A stretch of DNA of 46,967 nucleotides from JBKPIY01 sp046730475 (GCA_046730475.1 JBKPIY010000017.1:1-46967); one strand, 5' to 3'; shown: positions 8,863 through 16,635, counted from the first letter of the stretch. Program-made: numbers and translations. Notes: a model not told the origin generated them from the letters alone.

Positions 8863-9981
8863 CTAGGCGATTCGGGCCAGAACCGCCTCGGTGATCTCGT
8901 CCGTGCCCACGGAGTCGCCGCCCTGGGCCAGATCGGGGGTCCGCAGGCCCGCTTCCAGGGCGCCGTCGACCGCCGCCTCGACCCGGTCCGCGTCGCCGGC
9001 GCGATCGAGGCCGTGGCGGAGCATCATCGCCACCGACAGGAAGGTGGCGAGCGGATTCGCTATCCCCTGCCCGGCGATGTCGGGGGCGGAGCCGTGGACG
9101 GGTTCGAACAGACCGGGGCCGTCGGAGCCGAGGCTGGCCGACGGCAGCATCCCGAGCGAGCCCGTGAGCATCGCCGCCTCGTCGCTGAGGATGTCGCCGA
9201 ACAGGTTCTCGGTCACGAGCACGTCGAAGTCGGACGGCCTGGAGACGAGCTGCATGGCGGCGTTGTCGACCAGGAGGTGGTCGAGCCCGATGTCGCCGTA
9301 CTCCTCGCTCACCCGGATGACGGTCTCGCGCCACAGCCGTGAGGTCTCGAGCACGTTCGCCTTGTCCACCGAGGTAACCCTCCCCCGACGCCGGCGGGCG
9401 GAGTCGAAGCCGACGCGAACGATCCGCTCGATCTCCTCGACGGTATACGCGCAGTCGTCGTGGGCGCGGTCGCCGTCGCGGCCCGAGTCGCCGAAGTAGA
9501 TCCCGCCGGTGAGCTCGCGGACGATCAGCAGGTCGGTGCCTTCGATCCGGTCGCGCTTCAGGGGGCTGGCGTCGAGGAGGGCGGCGCTGGGGCGCACCGG
9601 GCGCAGGTTGGCGAACAGTCCGAGCCCCTTGCGCAGGCCGAGCAGCCCCTGCTCGGGCCGAGGAGCGTTCGGGTCGGTGGTGTCCCATTTCGGGCCCCCA
9701 ACCGCGCACAGCAGGACCGCGTCGGTGCCGCGGCAGTTCGCCAGGACCTCGTCCGTGAGGGCGGTGCCGTGGGCATCGATCGAGGCACCGCCGACCAGGT
9801 GCTCGGCGATCTCGAACTCGCCGAGCGCGTCGAGCAGCCGGCGGGCCGCCGCCGCGATCTCGGGGCCGATCCCGTCCCCGGGCAGGAGCGCGATCCGCGG
9901 GCGAAGATCGGCCGCGGTCACCCTGCGCGGCCTCCGCCATTGCACCTCGACCGGGTACGCATCGCCGTACTCCTCGTTCAC
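8863..9981 (-). CDS. leuB: 3-isopropylmalate dehydrogenase
   Basis: Oxidatively decarboxylates 3-isopropylmalate to 2-ketoisocaproate with NAD+. Motifs: RIALLPGDGIGPEI near 28-41, VGGPKWDTTDP, the ELTGGIYFGDSGR loop, SVDKANVLETSRLW and NLFGDILSDEAAMLTGSLG. The 372-codon frame begins with a GTG that overlaps the methyltransferase stop as GTGA, so coupled translation is likely. This gives about 25 residues in front of the usual start of the family; an internal GTG at codon 21 (VTAADLRPRIALL) is an alternative. Its substrate is the product of LeuCD, encoded just upstream in the same operon. Confidence 0.95.
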   Translation of the reverse strand: MNEEYGDAYPVEVQWRRPRRVTAADLRPRIALLPGDGIGPEIAAAARRLLDALGEFEIAEHLVGGASIDAHGTALTDEVLANCRGTDAVLLCAVGGPKWDTTDPNAPRPEQGLLGLRKGLGLFANLRPVRPSAALLDASPLKRDRIEGTDLLIVRELTGGIYFGDSGRDGDRAHDDCAYTVEEIERIVRVGFDSARRRRGRVTSVDKANVLETSRLWRETVIRVSEEYGDIGLDHLLVDNAAMQLVSRPSDFDVLVTENLFGDILSDEAAMLTGSLGMLPSASLGSDGPGLFEPVHGSAPDIAGQGIANPLATFLSVAMMLRHGLDRAGDADRVEAAVDGALEAGLRTPDLAQGGDSVGTDEITEAVLARIA

Positions 9982-10751
9982 TCGGCCTGGATGTTGAGCC
10001 GCACGTAGTCGAGCGTGATCGGCTCGCCGAGCTCGGCGGCGACCGCCCGGGTGAAGCCGTCGCGAAGGCCTTCGGGAAGGCGGTCGAGATGGGGGCCCAG
10101 GGTGACCGTCGAGAGGAAGTCGAGCGGCCGCTCGGGGGTCACCGGCTTCGGCTGGAGCCAGCAGCGGGCCCGCTCGAAGCCCGCGGCGAGCAGCTTATCC
10201 TCGGTCTCCTCGGGCCCGGCGAAGTTCCAGATCACGTCCATCCCCTCGAAATGGTCGACGTATTCCGGTCTGGTGGCGGTTGCGACGATCGCCTGCGCGA
10301 GCTTGGCGACGTTGCCCCGTCCCCCGCACTGCGCCACCAGGCGCCCGCCGGGCCGCAGGGCGCGGCGGAGGCGACGAAAGAGGTTGTCGTGATCGGGGAT
10401 CCAGTGGAAGACCGCGGTCGAGAAGATCAGATCGACCTCGGCGTCGAGCTCGAGCTCGGCGAGGTCGCCGAAACGGACATCGGCGGCGTCGCCGAGGACC
10501 TCGCGCGCCTTCTCGACCATCGCCTCGGAGCCGTCGATGGCGATCACGCGACCGCGCGGAAGCCGCTCGATCAGCTTCGCGGTCACCCTGCCGGAGCCGG
10601 AGCCGGCGTCGAGGACGGTCTCGTTGCCGTCGAGCTGAAGGCGCTCGAGCACCTCCATCCCCCACTCGAACTGCGGATCCGAGACCCGGTCGTAGACCTC
10701 GGCGTCCCACTCGCGCGCGCCGGTGTTCATGCCGGCGCGATCAGCGCTCAT
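9978..10751 (-). CDS. Trans-aconitate-methyltransferase-like SAM methyltransferase in the leu operon
   Basis: Class I SAM-dependent methyltransferase, 257 residues. Motif I VLDAGSGSG is at 46-54 and the acidic ribose-binding segment AIDGSEAMV at about 72-80. A following DLIFSTAVFHWIPDHDNLF segment and an LRPGGRLVAQ strand closely follow the layout of E. coli Tam, as does the C-terminal DFLSTVTLGPHLDRLPEG region. It is locked into the leucine operon: its ATG overlaps the leuD stop (ATGA) and its TGA overlaps the leuB start (GTGA). Yeast Tmt1, a functional relative, methylates 3-isopropylmalate, which here is the intermediate between its two neighbours. A role in capping a leucine-pathway acid is inference; the substrate cannot be read from sequence. 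Confidence 0.85.
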   Translation of the reverse strand: MSADRAGMNTGAREWDAEVYDRVSDPQFEWGMEVLERLQLDGNETVLDAGSGSGRVTAKLIERLPRGRVIAIDGSEAMVEKAREVLGDAADVRFGDLAELELDAEVDLIFSTAVFHWIPDHDNLFRRLRRALRPGGRLVAQCGGRGNVAKLAQAIVATATRPEYVDHFEGMDVIWNFAGPEETEDKLLAAGFERARCWLQPKPVTPERPLDFLSTVTLGPHLDRLPEGLRDGFTRAVAAELGEPITLDYVRLNIQAE

Positions 10752-11311
10752 AGCGCCGTGGTCACCGGGCCGCGGTCGGCCCGGCCGGCGGCCTCGTAGG
10801 CATCGATCGCCTCTCCCCGCGCCAGGGTCATGGCGACATCGTCGAGGCCGTTCAGGAGTCCGTGCTTGATCGCCTCGTCGATCTCGAACCCGAACACCCC
10901 GTCCTTGGTGTTGACGGTCTGATCGTCGAGGTCGATCCGCGCCTCGCCGGCGGCGGCGATCGCCCGGCAGTGCTCCTCGTCGAGGACGATCGGCAGGAGC
11001 CCGTTCTTGGTGCAGTTGGAGTAGAAGATGTCCGAGTACGACGGGGCGATGATCGCCTCGTAGCCGTAGTCGGCAAGGGCCCAGACGGCGTGCTCGCGGG
11101 AGGAGCCCGACCCGAAGTTCCGCCCGGTGACCAGGATCGGGTGCGGCTCGAGCTCGATCTCGCCGGAGCGGAACCAGTCGTAGAAGAGGAACTCGCCGAA
11201 CCCGGTCCGCTCGACCCGCTTCAGGAACTGCTTGGGGATGATCTGATCGGTGTCGACGTCGGCGCGGTCGAGCACCGCCACGCGCCCCTCGATCACGTCC
11301 ACCCGGTTCAT
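10748..11311 (-). CDS. leuD: 3-isopropylmalate dehydratase small subunit
   Basis: Swivelling-domain subunit that pairs with LeuC to isomerise 2-isopropylmalate to 3-isopropylmalate. The 187-residue protein has the LeuD hallmarks DVDTDQIIPKQFLK (about 18-31), GRNFGSGSSREHAVWAL and a C-terminal swivel-domain fold. The ATG at 11311 overlaps the leuC TGA as ATGA, and its own stop overlaps the next start in the same way. The open frame extends further upstream but only as antisense-like shadow within leuC. Confidence 0.96.
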   Translation of the reverse strand: MNRVDVIEGRVAVLDRADVDTDQIIPKQFLKRVERTGFGEFLFYDWFRSGEIELEPHPILVTGRNFGSGSSREHAVWALADYGYEAIIAPSYSDIFYSNCTKNGLLPIVLDEEHCRAIAAAGEARIDLDDQTVNTKDGVFGFEIDEAIKHGLLNGLDDVAMTLARGEAIDAYEAAGRADRGPVTTAL

Positions 11312-12693
11312 GCCCACTCCCGGATGTCGACGAAGTGGCCTTCCACGGCAGCGGCGGCGGCCATCCTCGGGCTCATCAGATGGGTGCGGCCGCCGGCGCC
11401 CTGGCGGCCCTCGAAGTTCCGGTTCGAGGTCGAGGCGCAACGCTCGCCGGGGCTGAGGATGTCCGGGTTCATTCCCAGGCACATCGAGCAGCCGGCGCCG
11501 CGCCACTCGAACCCCGCCGCCCGGAAGACCTCGTCGAGCCCCTCCTCCTCGGCCTGAGCCTTGACCTGGGCGGAGCCGGGGACGACCATCGCCCGAACGT
11601 CGGCGTGGACCCTCCGGCCCTCGATCATCGAGGCGGCGTCGCGCAGGTCGCCGATCCTGGAGTTGGTGCACGACCCGATGAAGACGCGCTCGGGGCGGAC
11701 GTCGCGCATCGGCGTCCCGGGCTTCAGGCCCATGTAGGTGAGGGCGCGCTCGGCCGCCTCCCGGTCGGCGGGCGAGTCGAGCTGGGCGGGGTCGGGAACC
11801 TCGCCGGTCACCTCGACCACCATTCCCGGCGTCGTCCCCCAGGTCACCATCGGGGAGATCTCGCCGGCGTCGATCTCGACCTCGCGATCGAAGCTGGCGC
11901 CCTCCTCGGTGGGCAGCTTGCGCCATTCGGCGACCGCCGCGTCGAAGTCGTCGGGTACGCCGGGGCGCCCGCGCATGAAGGAGAAGGTGTTCTCGTCGGG
12001 GGCGATCATTCCGGCGCGGCCGCCACCCTCGATCGTCATGTTGCAGATCGTCATCCGCTGCTCCATGGTCAGGGCGCCGATCGCATCGCCTGCGTACTCG
12101 ACCGCGTGGCCCCGCATTCCCCCCACCCCGAGCCGCCCGATGGTCGCCAGGATCAGGTCCTTTGAGGTGACCCCGTTACCGAGCGCCCCGGAGTAGGCGA
12201 TCCTCATCGTCTTCGGCCGGCGCTGGACCAGGCACTGGGTGGCGAGCACGTGCTCGACCTCGGAGGTCCCGATCCCGAAGGCAAGGGACCCGAAGGCACC
12301 GTGGGTGGATGTGTGGGAGTCGCCGCAGACGATCGTCATCCCCGGCTGGGTGGCGCCGAGCTCCGGGCCGATCACGTGGACGATCCCCTGGCGGTCGGAG
12401 CCGAGGCTGTAGATCGGGATCCCGAACTCCTCGCAGTTGCGCTCCAGCGTTTCGACCTGGACGCGGGAGAGCTCGTCGGCGATCATCCGCGCCACCGCTG
12501 TCCCGTCGGTGGGGACGTTGTGGTCGGCCGTCGCCAGCGTCTTGTCAGGCCGCCGCACCCCCCGGCCCGCCAGCCTGAGCCCGTCGAAGGCCTGCGGCGA
12601 GGTGACCTCGTGGATGAGGTGGAGGTCGACGTAGATCAGGTCGTCGTCGACCTCGTGGGCGTTCCAGATCTTGTCGAACAGGCTCTTCGGCAT
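11308..12693 (-). CDS. leuC: 3-isopropylmalate dehydratase large subunit
   Basis: Aconitase-family [4Fe-4S] subunit of the isopropylmalate isomerase, 461 residues. The three cluster cysteines are in FIGSCTNSRIGD and GCSMCLGMN; ATADHNVPT and CGDSHTSTHGAFG are the substrate-side signatures. The ATG at 12693 is preferred to the adjacent GTG because GGAG lies 7 bases upstream of the ATG. The gene starts 3 bases after the stop of an XRE-cupin regulator, which makes that regulator the lead gene of the leuCD unit. Confidence 0.96.
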   Translation of the reverse strand: MPKSLFDKIWNAHEVDDDLIYVDLHLIHEVTSPQAFDGLRLAGRGVRRPDKTLATADHNVPTDGTAVARMIADELSRVQVETLERNCEEFGIPIYSLGSDRQGIVHVIGPELGATQPGMTIVCGDSHTSTHGAFGSLAFGIGTSEVEHVLATQCLVQRRPKTMRIAYSGALGNGVTSKDLILATIGRLGVGGMRGHAVEYAGDAIGALTMEQRMTICNMTIEGGGRAGMIAPDENTFSFMRGRPGVPDDFDAAVAEWRKLPTEEGASFDREVEIDAGEISPMVTWGTTPGMVVEVTGEVPDPAQLDSPADREAAERALTYMGLKPGTPMRDVRPERVFIGSCTNSRIGDLRDAASMIEGRRVHADVRAMVVPGSAQVKAQAEEEGLDEVFRAAGFEWRGAGCSMCLGMNPDILSPGERCASTSNRNFEGRQGAGGRTHLMSPRMAAAAAVEGHFVDIREWA

Positions 12694-12696
12694 CAC

Positions 12697-13308
12697 CTAA
12701 CTCCTTCGGAGGCCGGCGGCGACGACCGCGATCATCCGCGACTCGTGGCTGGCCTCGTTCTCGAAATGATGCGGCAGATCGGCGTCGAAGGTGACGCTGT
12801 CCCCCTCCCCCAGCTCGTGCCGGTGCCCGTCGATGAACAGGGTGACCGATCCCTCGAGCACCACCGCCGTCTCGCGGCTCCCCGGCTCGTGCAGTGGGGG
12901 ATCGTCCGGGCCCCCGGTGGCGGCGCCCGGGCCGAGGATGTGAAGGGAGACGTCCGCCCGCTGTCCCGGAAGAGGCGGGGTCAGTTCCTCGACCGCGTGC
13001 CCGCCGCGTCGACGCCGGCGGCGGTCCTTGGAGCGGCTGACAACGATGTGCTCGCCCTCATCGAGCCGGAGGAGCTGGGAGAGGGTGAGATCCAGCCCGG
13101 CGGCGATCCTCCCCGCCACCGCCAGGGTCGGGCTCGTCTCTCCCCGCTCCACCTGGGAGAGCATCGGGGCGCTCACCCCGGTGCGCTCGGCGAGGTCGCG
13201 TAGCGAGAGGCCCATCGACTCCCGCAGGGCGCGCACGCGCAGTCCGATCACCGGGAAGGAATCTGGCTGCGCGGAGTCAGCGGCTGTCGTGGCGGAGGCT
13301 ACGCCCAC
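12697..13308 (-). CDS. XRE-family regulator with C-terminal cupin, leading the leuCD operon
   Basis: Transcription factor of 203 residues. An N-terminal HTH_3 domain (about 21-75: VRALRESMGLSLRDLAERTG, SAPMLSQVERGETSP) is followed by an Arg-rich linker (RRRRRR near 97). A cupin barrel covers about 125-200 (PPLHEPGSRETAVVLEGSVTLF, GDSVTFDADLPHHFEN). Such proteins bind DNA through the HTH and a small molecule through the cupin. The start is GTG with no Shine-Dalgarno, placed 6 bases after a TAACGT box, so the transcript is likely leaderless. A perfect 16-base palindrome overlaps that box, suggesting autoregulation. With leuC only 3 bases downstream, it plausibly controls leucine synthesis; the ligand is unknown. 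Confidence 0.9.
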   Translation of the reverse strand: MGVASATTAADSAQPDSFPVIGLRVRALRESMGLSLRDLAERTGVSAPMLSQVERGETSPTLAVAGRIAAGLDLTLSQLLRLDEGEHIVVSRSKDRRRRRRGGHAVEELTPPLPGQRADVSLHILGPGAATGGPDDPPLHEPGSRETAVVLEGSVTLFIDGHRHELGEGDSVTFDADLPHHFENEASHESRMIAVVAAGLRRS

Positions 13309-13312
13309 GCCT

Positions 13313-13328
13313 GTACGTTATCACGTAC
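13313..13328 (-). promoter_or_regulatory. Palindromic operator over the -10 box of the XRE-leuCD unit
   Basis: GTACGTTATCACGTAC is a perfect inverted repeat (6-base arms, 4-base centre). On the minus strand it contains TAACGT, a TANNNT box that ends 6 bases before the GTG start of the XRE-cupin gene. A repressor bound here would block RNA polymerase. It is the obvious candidate site for the regulator encoded just downstream. Confidence 0.55.
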
Positions 13329-13337
13329 GAGCGTATG

Positions 13338-13823
13338 CTAAGGCTTGTAGGTGAGGCCCTCCAGCGAGGTGAAGGTATCGGGATCAGCCGAGCCCTGCGA
13401 GCCGATCGTCACCACCCCGTTGGGGTCGATCTCCATGTGGGCGACGTTGTCGTTGTAGACGGCAATCGGCAGGAAGACGATCACGTTCGGGCGGTAGGGC
13501 TTCGCCAGCTTGAACGGAACGAAGCTGGTGCCGCTGGGCCGCCTGATCGCCCCGCGGAGATGGACGAAGCCGAATCCGTCCTTGGCGACCTTGGGCGGAC
13601 GGGTCCCGTTCGCGTAGGGGACCCAGCCATTCTGAAGAACGATCGGCTCGAACTTCGGCTTCGCCAGATCGCTGGCGCGGACGGCGCCCTTGGCGATGTC
13701 CGACGACAGGACGCCGTTCCTGCCCGGCACCTGCGAGCCGGCGCCGCCGGCCACCGCCACCGCAATCGACCCGGCTGCGACCGCCCCGACCAGTCCGGCG
13801 ATCAGCACGCTTCTCTTCGCCAT
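13338..13823 (-). CDS. Small exported protein, function unknown
   Basis: 161 residues starting at ATG 13823, where GGAGG lies about 8 bases upstream. The N-terminus MAKRSVLIAGLVGAVAAGS is a signal peptide or membrane anchor with an Ala/Gly/Val core to about residue 30. A segment LSSDIAKGAVRASDLAK follows, a motif repeated in many secreted proteins of high-GC soil actinobacteria. The remainder is beta-rich with no catalytic motif that I recognise. It lies between leuA and the XRE regulator on the same strand, with its own possible -10 box (TAGCTT, 13864-13869). No link to leucine synthesis is evident. Confidence 0.7.
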   Translation of the reverse strand: MAKRSVLIAGLVGAVAAGSIAVAVAGGAGSQVPGRNGVLSSDIAKGAVRASDLAKPKFEPIVLQNGWVPYANGTRPPKVAKDGFGFVHLRGAIRRPSGTSFVPFKLAKPYRPNVIVFLPIAVYNDNVAHMEIDPNGVVTIGSQGSADPDTFTSLEGLTYKP

Positions 13824-13914
13824 GCCAACTCCCTCCTCGAGTTTCCTCCCCTCGTGGGCCCGCAAGCTAGCAGCCCGCGCCGGCACCGGGGCGGCGACGG
13901 GCGGAACCTGACGC

Positions 13915-15519
13915 TCAGGGACCGGGAGTGCGCTCGCTGGCGGCCTCGGCGGTCGCCTCCTCCGCCTCCCGGATAGCGGCACCCTCGAGTGCGTTCGAAA
14001 GCGCCCGCACGTAGGCGCGCGCCGACGCCTCCAGGATGTCGGTGGCGACGCCCTGGCCGCTCGCCAGGCGGGCGTTGGCGCGGACGACCACGGTCACCTC
14101 GCCGAGGGCGTCCGTGCCCTCGGTGACCGCCTCGACCTCGTAGCGCCGCAGCTCGGCGTCGGTCCCGACGGCGTCGCGGATTGCGCCGAAGATCGCGTCC
14201 ACCGGGCCGTCGCCCGAGGAGGTCGCGACCGACTCCTCGCCGGAGGGCAGGACCACCGCAACCGTCGCCGTTGGCTCGCGTTTCGAGCCCGCCTCGACCT
14301 CGAACCAGCCCAGGTTGTAGGACTGCGAGCGCTCGCGCATCTCGTCGGAGACGATCGCCTCCAGGTCGAGCGCGGTCACCTGCTTCTTCTTGTCCGCGAT
14401 CTCCTTGAAGCGCTTGAACGCCTGGTTCAAGGCGTTGCCCTCGACCCTGAAGCCGAGCTGCTCCAGGGCGTCGCGCAGGGCGTGGCGACCCGAGTGCTTT
14501 CCGAGCACGATCGAGTTGGACTCCAGGCCGACCTCGGTCGGATCCATGATCTCGTAGGTCGTCCGCTCCTTGAGGACGCCGTCCTGGTGGATCCCCGACT
14601 CATGGGCGAAGGCGTTTCGGCCCACAACCGCCTTGTTGGGCGGTACCGAGTACCCGGTCAGGCGCGAGACCAGGCGACTGGTCCGCGCCAGCTCCCGGGT
14701 GTCGAGCCCGGTGTCGAGCCCGTGAACGTCGCGGCGGCGCCGGAGCAGCATCACGATCTCCTCCAACGAGCAGTTGCCCGCCCGCTCGCCGATCCCGTTC
14801 ACCGCGCACTCGACCTGGCGGGCGCCGGCGAGCAGCCCCGCGAACGAGTTGGCGACCGCCAGCCCGAGGTCGTCGTGGCAGTGGACCGAAACCTCGACCC
14901 GGTCGAGACCGGGCACCAGCTCGTACAGGCTCCGAAAGTACTTCGTGTACTCCCCGGGAGTCGTGTACCCGACGGTGTCGGGGATGTTGATCACGGTCGC
15001 GCCCTCGGCGACCGCGATCGCGCACACCTCGGCGGTGAACTCGATCTCGGCGCGGGTGGCGTCCATCGGAGAGAACTCGACGTCGTCGGTGTAGGACTTC
15101 GCCAGCGCCACCGCCGCCTTCGCCTGCCCCTTGACGTCCTCGCGAGTCGTCTGCAGCTGGTGCTCGATGTGGATGTCGGAGGTCGAAATGAAGGTGTGGA
15201 TCCGCGGGCGCTGGGAGTCCTTGACCGCGCCCCAGGCGGCGTCGATGTCCGCCTTGTGGGTCCGCGCCAGCCCACAGATGGTGGGCCCCGCGACGTTCCG
15301 CGCGATCTCCCGGACCGCCTCGAAGTCGCCGGGCGAGGTGATCGGGAACCCGGCCTCGATCACGTCCACGCCGAGCCGCGCGAGTTGCTGGGAGATCTCG
15401 ACCTTCTCCTGAGTGTTCAGCGAGATGCCGGGCGACTGCTCACCATCGCGCAGGGTGGTGTCGAAGACGTGGACCCGGTCCATCTCCGGTATTGCTGATG
15501 CCCCGTCGGGACTGCTCAT
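13915..15519 (-). CDS. leuA: 2-isopropylmalate synthase
   Basis: Committed step of leucine synthesis: acetyl-CoA plus 2-ketoisovalerate gives 2-isopropylmalate. The 534-residue protein has the HMGL barrel (FDTTLRDGEQSPGISL near 19-34, SVHCHDDLGLAVANS, NGIGERAGNCSLEE, NAFAHESGIHQDG) and a C-terminal LeuA dimer/regulatory domain (about 385-510), the usual site of leucine feedback. The ATG at 15519 is served by GGAGAAGGAGAAG at 15525-15537. That Shine-Dalgarno segment is a perfect complement of the Leu codons of an upstream leader peptide, so translation of leuA is probably attenuated by leucine. An Ala/Glu-rich tail ends the protein. Confidence 0.97.
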   Translation of the reverse strand: MSSPDGASAIPEMDRVHVFDTTLRDGEQSPGISLNTQEKVEISQQLARLGVDVIEAGFPITSPGDFEAVREIARNVAGPTICGLARTHKADIDAAWGAVKDSQRPRIHTFISTSDIHIEHQLQTTREDVKGQAKAAVALAKSYTDDVEFSPMDATRAEIEFTAEVCAIAVAEGATVINIPDTVGYTTPGEYTKYFRSLYELVPGLDRVEVSVHCHDDLGLAVANSFAGLLAGARQVECAVNGIGERAGNCSLEEIVMLLRRRRDVHGLDTGLDTRELARTSRLVSRLTGYSVPPNKAVVGRNAFAHESGIHQDGVLKERTTYEIMDPTEVGLESNSIVLGKHSGRHALRDALEQLGFRVEGNALNQAFKRFKEIADKKKQVTALDLEAIVSDEMRERSQSYNLGWFEVEAGSKREPTATVAVVLPSGEESVATSSGDGPVDAIFGAIRDAVGTDAELRRYEVEAVTEGTDALGEVTVVVRANARLASGQGVATDILEASARAYVRALSNALEGAAIREAEEATAEAASERTPGP

Positions 15520-15646
15520 GACTTCTTCTCCTTCTCCGACCGACTTCGATGACCTTTGTCTCTCGCGGCTCTCGCGCCGCCCAGCGCTATTCCCCCCGAA
15601 GGGGGAGGAGAAGGAGAAGCGCCAGGCTGTCGAGCCGGGACGTCAT
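15520..15646 (-). promoter_or_regulatory. leuA leader: translational attenuator
   Basis: The transcript carries a Leu-codon arm CTTCTCCTTCTCC (15607-15619), then a hairpin TCCCCC-TTCG-GGGGGA (15591-15606, UUCG tetraloop), the leader stop, a GCGGC/GCCGC hairpin (15565-15580), and finally GGAGAAGGAGAAG (15525-15537) holding the leuA Shine-Dalgarno. The first and last elements are perfect 13-base complements. Pairing would hide the ribosome site when the Leu codons are read through; a ribosome stalled on Leu codons would leave it free. The structure is seen directly; the mechanism is inference. Confidence 0.75.
15587..15646 (-). CDS. leuL: Leucine leader peptide upstream of leuA
   Basis: A 19-codon frame, MTSRLDSLALLLLLPLRGE, ends 67 bases before the leuA start. 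Eight of 19 residues are Leu, with five consecutive Leu codons (CTT CTC CTT CTC CTC, codons 10-14). This is the classical design of a leucine attenuation peptide. There is no Shine-Dalgarno; a TAAGCT box (15658-15663) would start the transcript about 5 bases before the ATG, so it may be read nearly leaderless. The Leu codons form one arm of a 13-base duplex with the leuA ribosome site. Confidence 0.8.
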   Translation of the reverse strand: MTSRLDSLALLLLLPLRGE

Positions 15647-15852
15647 CGAATGAGCGCAGCTTAGCGAAAGACCGGCGATCGCCGTGTGGACGAGCTAGTG
15701 CTGGACGGGCCGGCCGGTGCCTCCGAGGCCGAGCCGGCCGAGTAGGTCGCGGCCCCGGCGCCAGAACGGCTCCTCACGGTAGAAATCCGAGATCCCGGGC
15801 GACGAGCGGAGTCATCGGCGGGACATCCTCCAGGTGAAGCGGCCTCCCGGCC
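15647..15852 (-). other. Spacer between the RTX gene and the leuA leader
   Basis: It holds a candidate -10 box TAAGCT at 15658-15663, six bases before an A that could be the leader transcript start. A coding-like frame without any start codon, reading about ISDFYREEPFWRRGRDLL, also crosses 15694-15795 and stops at TAG. It may be a gene remnant. Nothing else is recognisable. Confidence 0.35.
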
Positions 15853-16578
15853 CTATGGAATCGAGCGGACGAGCTCGCAGCGCCGGGCGCGGTCCCGGCC
15901 GGGGCCGCCCCTGCATCCGTCGTGGCCAGCGCCCCCGTCGAGCCGGTCGGGACCGCTCCCGCCGAACAGGGCGTCGCCGCCGGCGGCGCCGAGGAGGTGG
16001 TCCGCGCCCTTGCCGCCGCGGAGAAGGTCGGGGCCGCCTGCGCCGGCCAGCCGGTCGGGGCCGGCCGCGCCATCGAGCCCGTCGCCCTTCACCGAGCCCG
16101 TCAGCCGGTCCGAGCCCGGCCCGCCGGAGAGCGGGCGAAGCTTCCCGTCGATCAGGGCCCCGAACAGGACGCGCACGCCCGGGGCGGCCTTGAGGACGTC
16201 GTCGCCTCCGAGGAGGTTGCCGACCACCGCCGCGATGTGGCCAGGGACGCAGCTCACCTGGTTGGGGCTGTCCTGGGTGCAGCCCGGGTCGGGGCTGCCC
16301 TCGCGGTAGGGCTGGTTGAACCCCTCCGGGGAGAAGAACGTGAGCCTGCCGGTGGGGCCGATGAAGACGCTCAGGTGGTCCGCGGCCGCGGACCCGGTGA
16401 TCGTCAAGACGACTTTCTCCTGGGCGGCCGAGGCGCCCGGGCCGATCGTCGCGGGCCGGGAGCTGGACTCGATCCCCCCAGCCGCGGCCGCCCCGGTGCC
16501 GGCCGCCGAGGATCCGAGCCCGGCGGCGCACGCGAACACGGCCAGGGCCAACGCCGACTTGCGAGCCCTCCCTGTCAC
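15853..16578 (-). CDS. Secreted RTX/hemolysin-type calcium-binding repeat protein
   Basis: About 241 residues from the GTG at 16578, which sits 7 bases after a TAGGAT box. The N-terminus VTGRARKSALALAVFACAAG is a signal peptide. A first domain (to about 110) has an LTITGSAAADHLSVFIG segment and a disulfide-type Cys pair. The C-terminal half is built of degenerate GGxGxDxLxG nonapeptides (SGGPGSDRLTG, AGAGGPDLLRGG, GGSGPDRLDGG, GGPGRDRARR) that form calcium-binding beta rolls. It is a surface or secreted protein of unknown role, on the same strand as serA and leuA but without functional link. A longer frame reaching 16626 is less likely. Confidence 0.75.
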   Translation of the reverse strand: MTGRARKSALALAVFACAAGLGSSAAGTGAAAAGGIESSSRPATIGPGASAAQEKVVLTITGSAAADHLSVFIGPTGRLTFFSPEGFNQPYREGSPDPGCTQDSPNQVSCVPGHIAAVVGNLLGGDDVLKAAPGVRVLFGALIDGKLRPLSGGPGSDRLTGSVKGDGLDGAAGPDRLAGAGGPDLLRGGKGADHLLGAAGGDALFGGSGPDRLDGGAGHDGCRGGPGRDRARRCELVRSIP

Positions 16579-16585
16579 CGCGCCG

Positions 16586-16591
16586 ATCCTA
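16586..16591 (-). promoter_or_regulatory. Candidate -10 box for the RTX gene
   Basis: TAGGAT ends 7 bases before the GTG at 16578 and no Shine-Dalgarno is visible, consistent with leaderless transcription. Confidence 0.35.
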
Positions 16592-16635
16592 GCCGGGGGG
16601 CGGCTCGCGATCAAGGGCAAGTGCATCGTCGGCCG

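Noticed and set aside
7820..9940. 706-residue frame joining leuB-antiphase sequence to ilvE
   Set aside because: The ilvE product begins at GTG 8803 with a GGAGG site; upstream codons are an out-of-phase reading of leuB.
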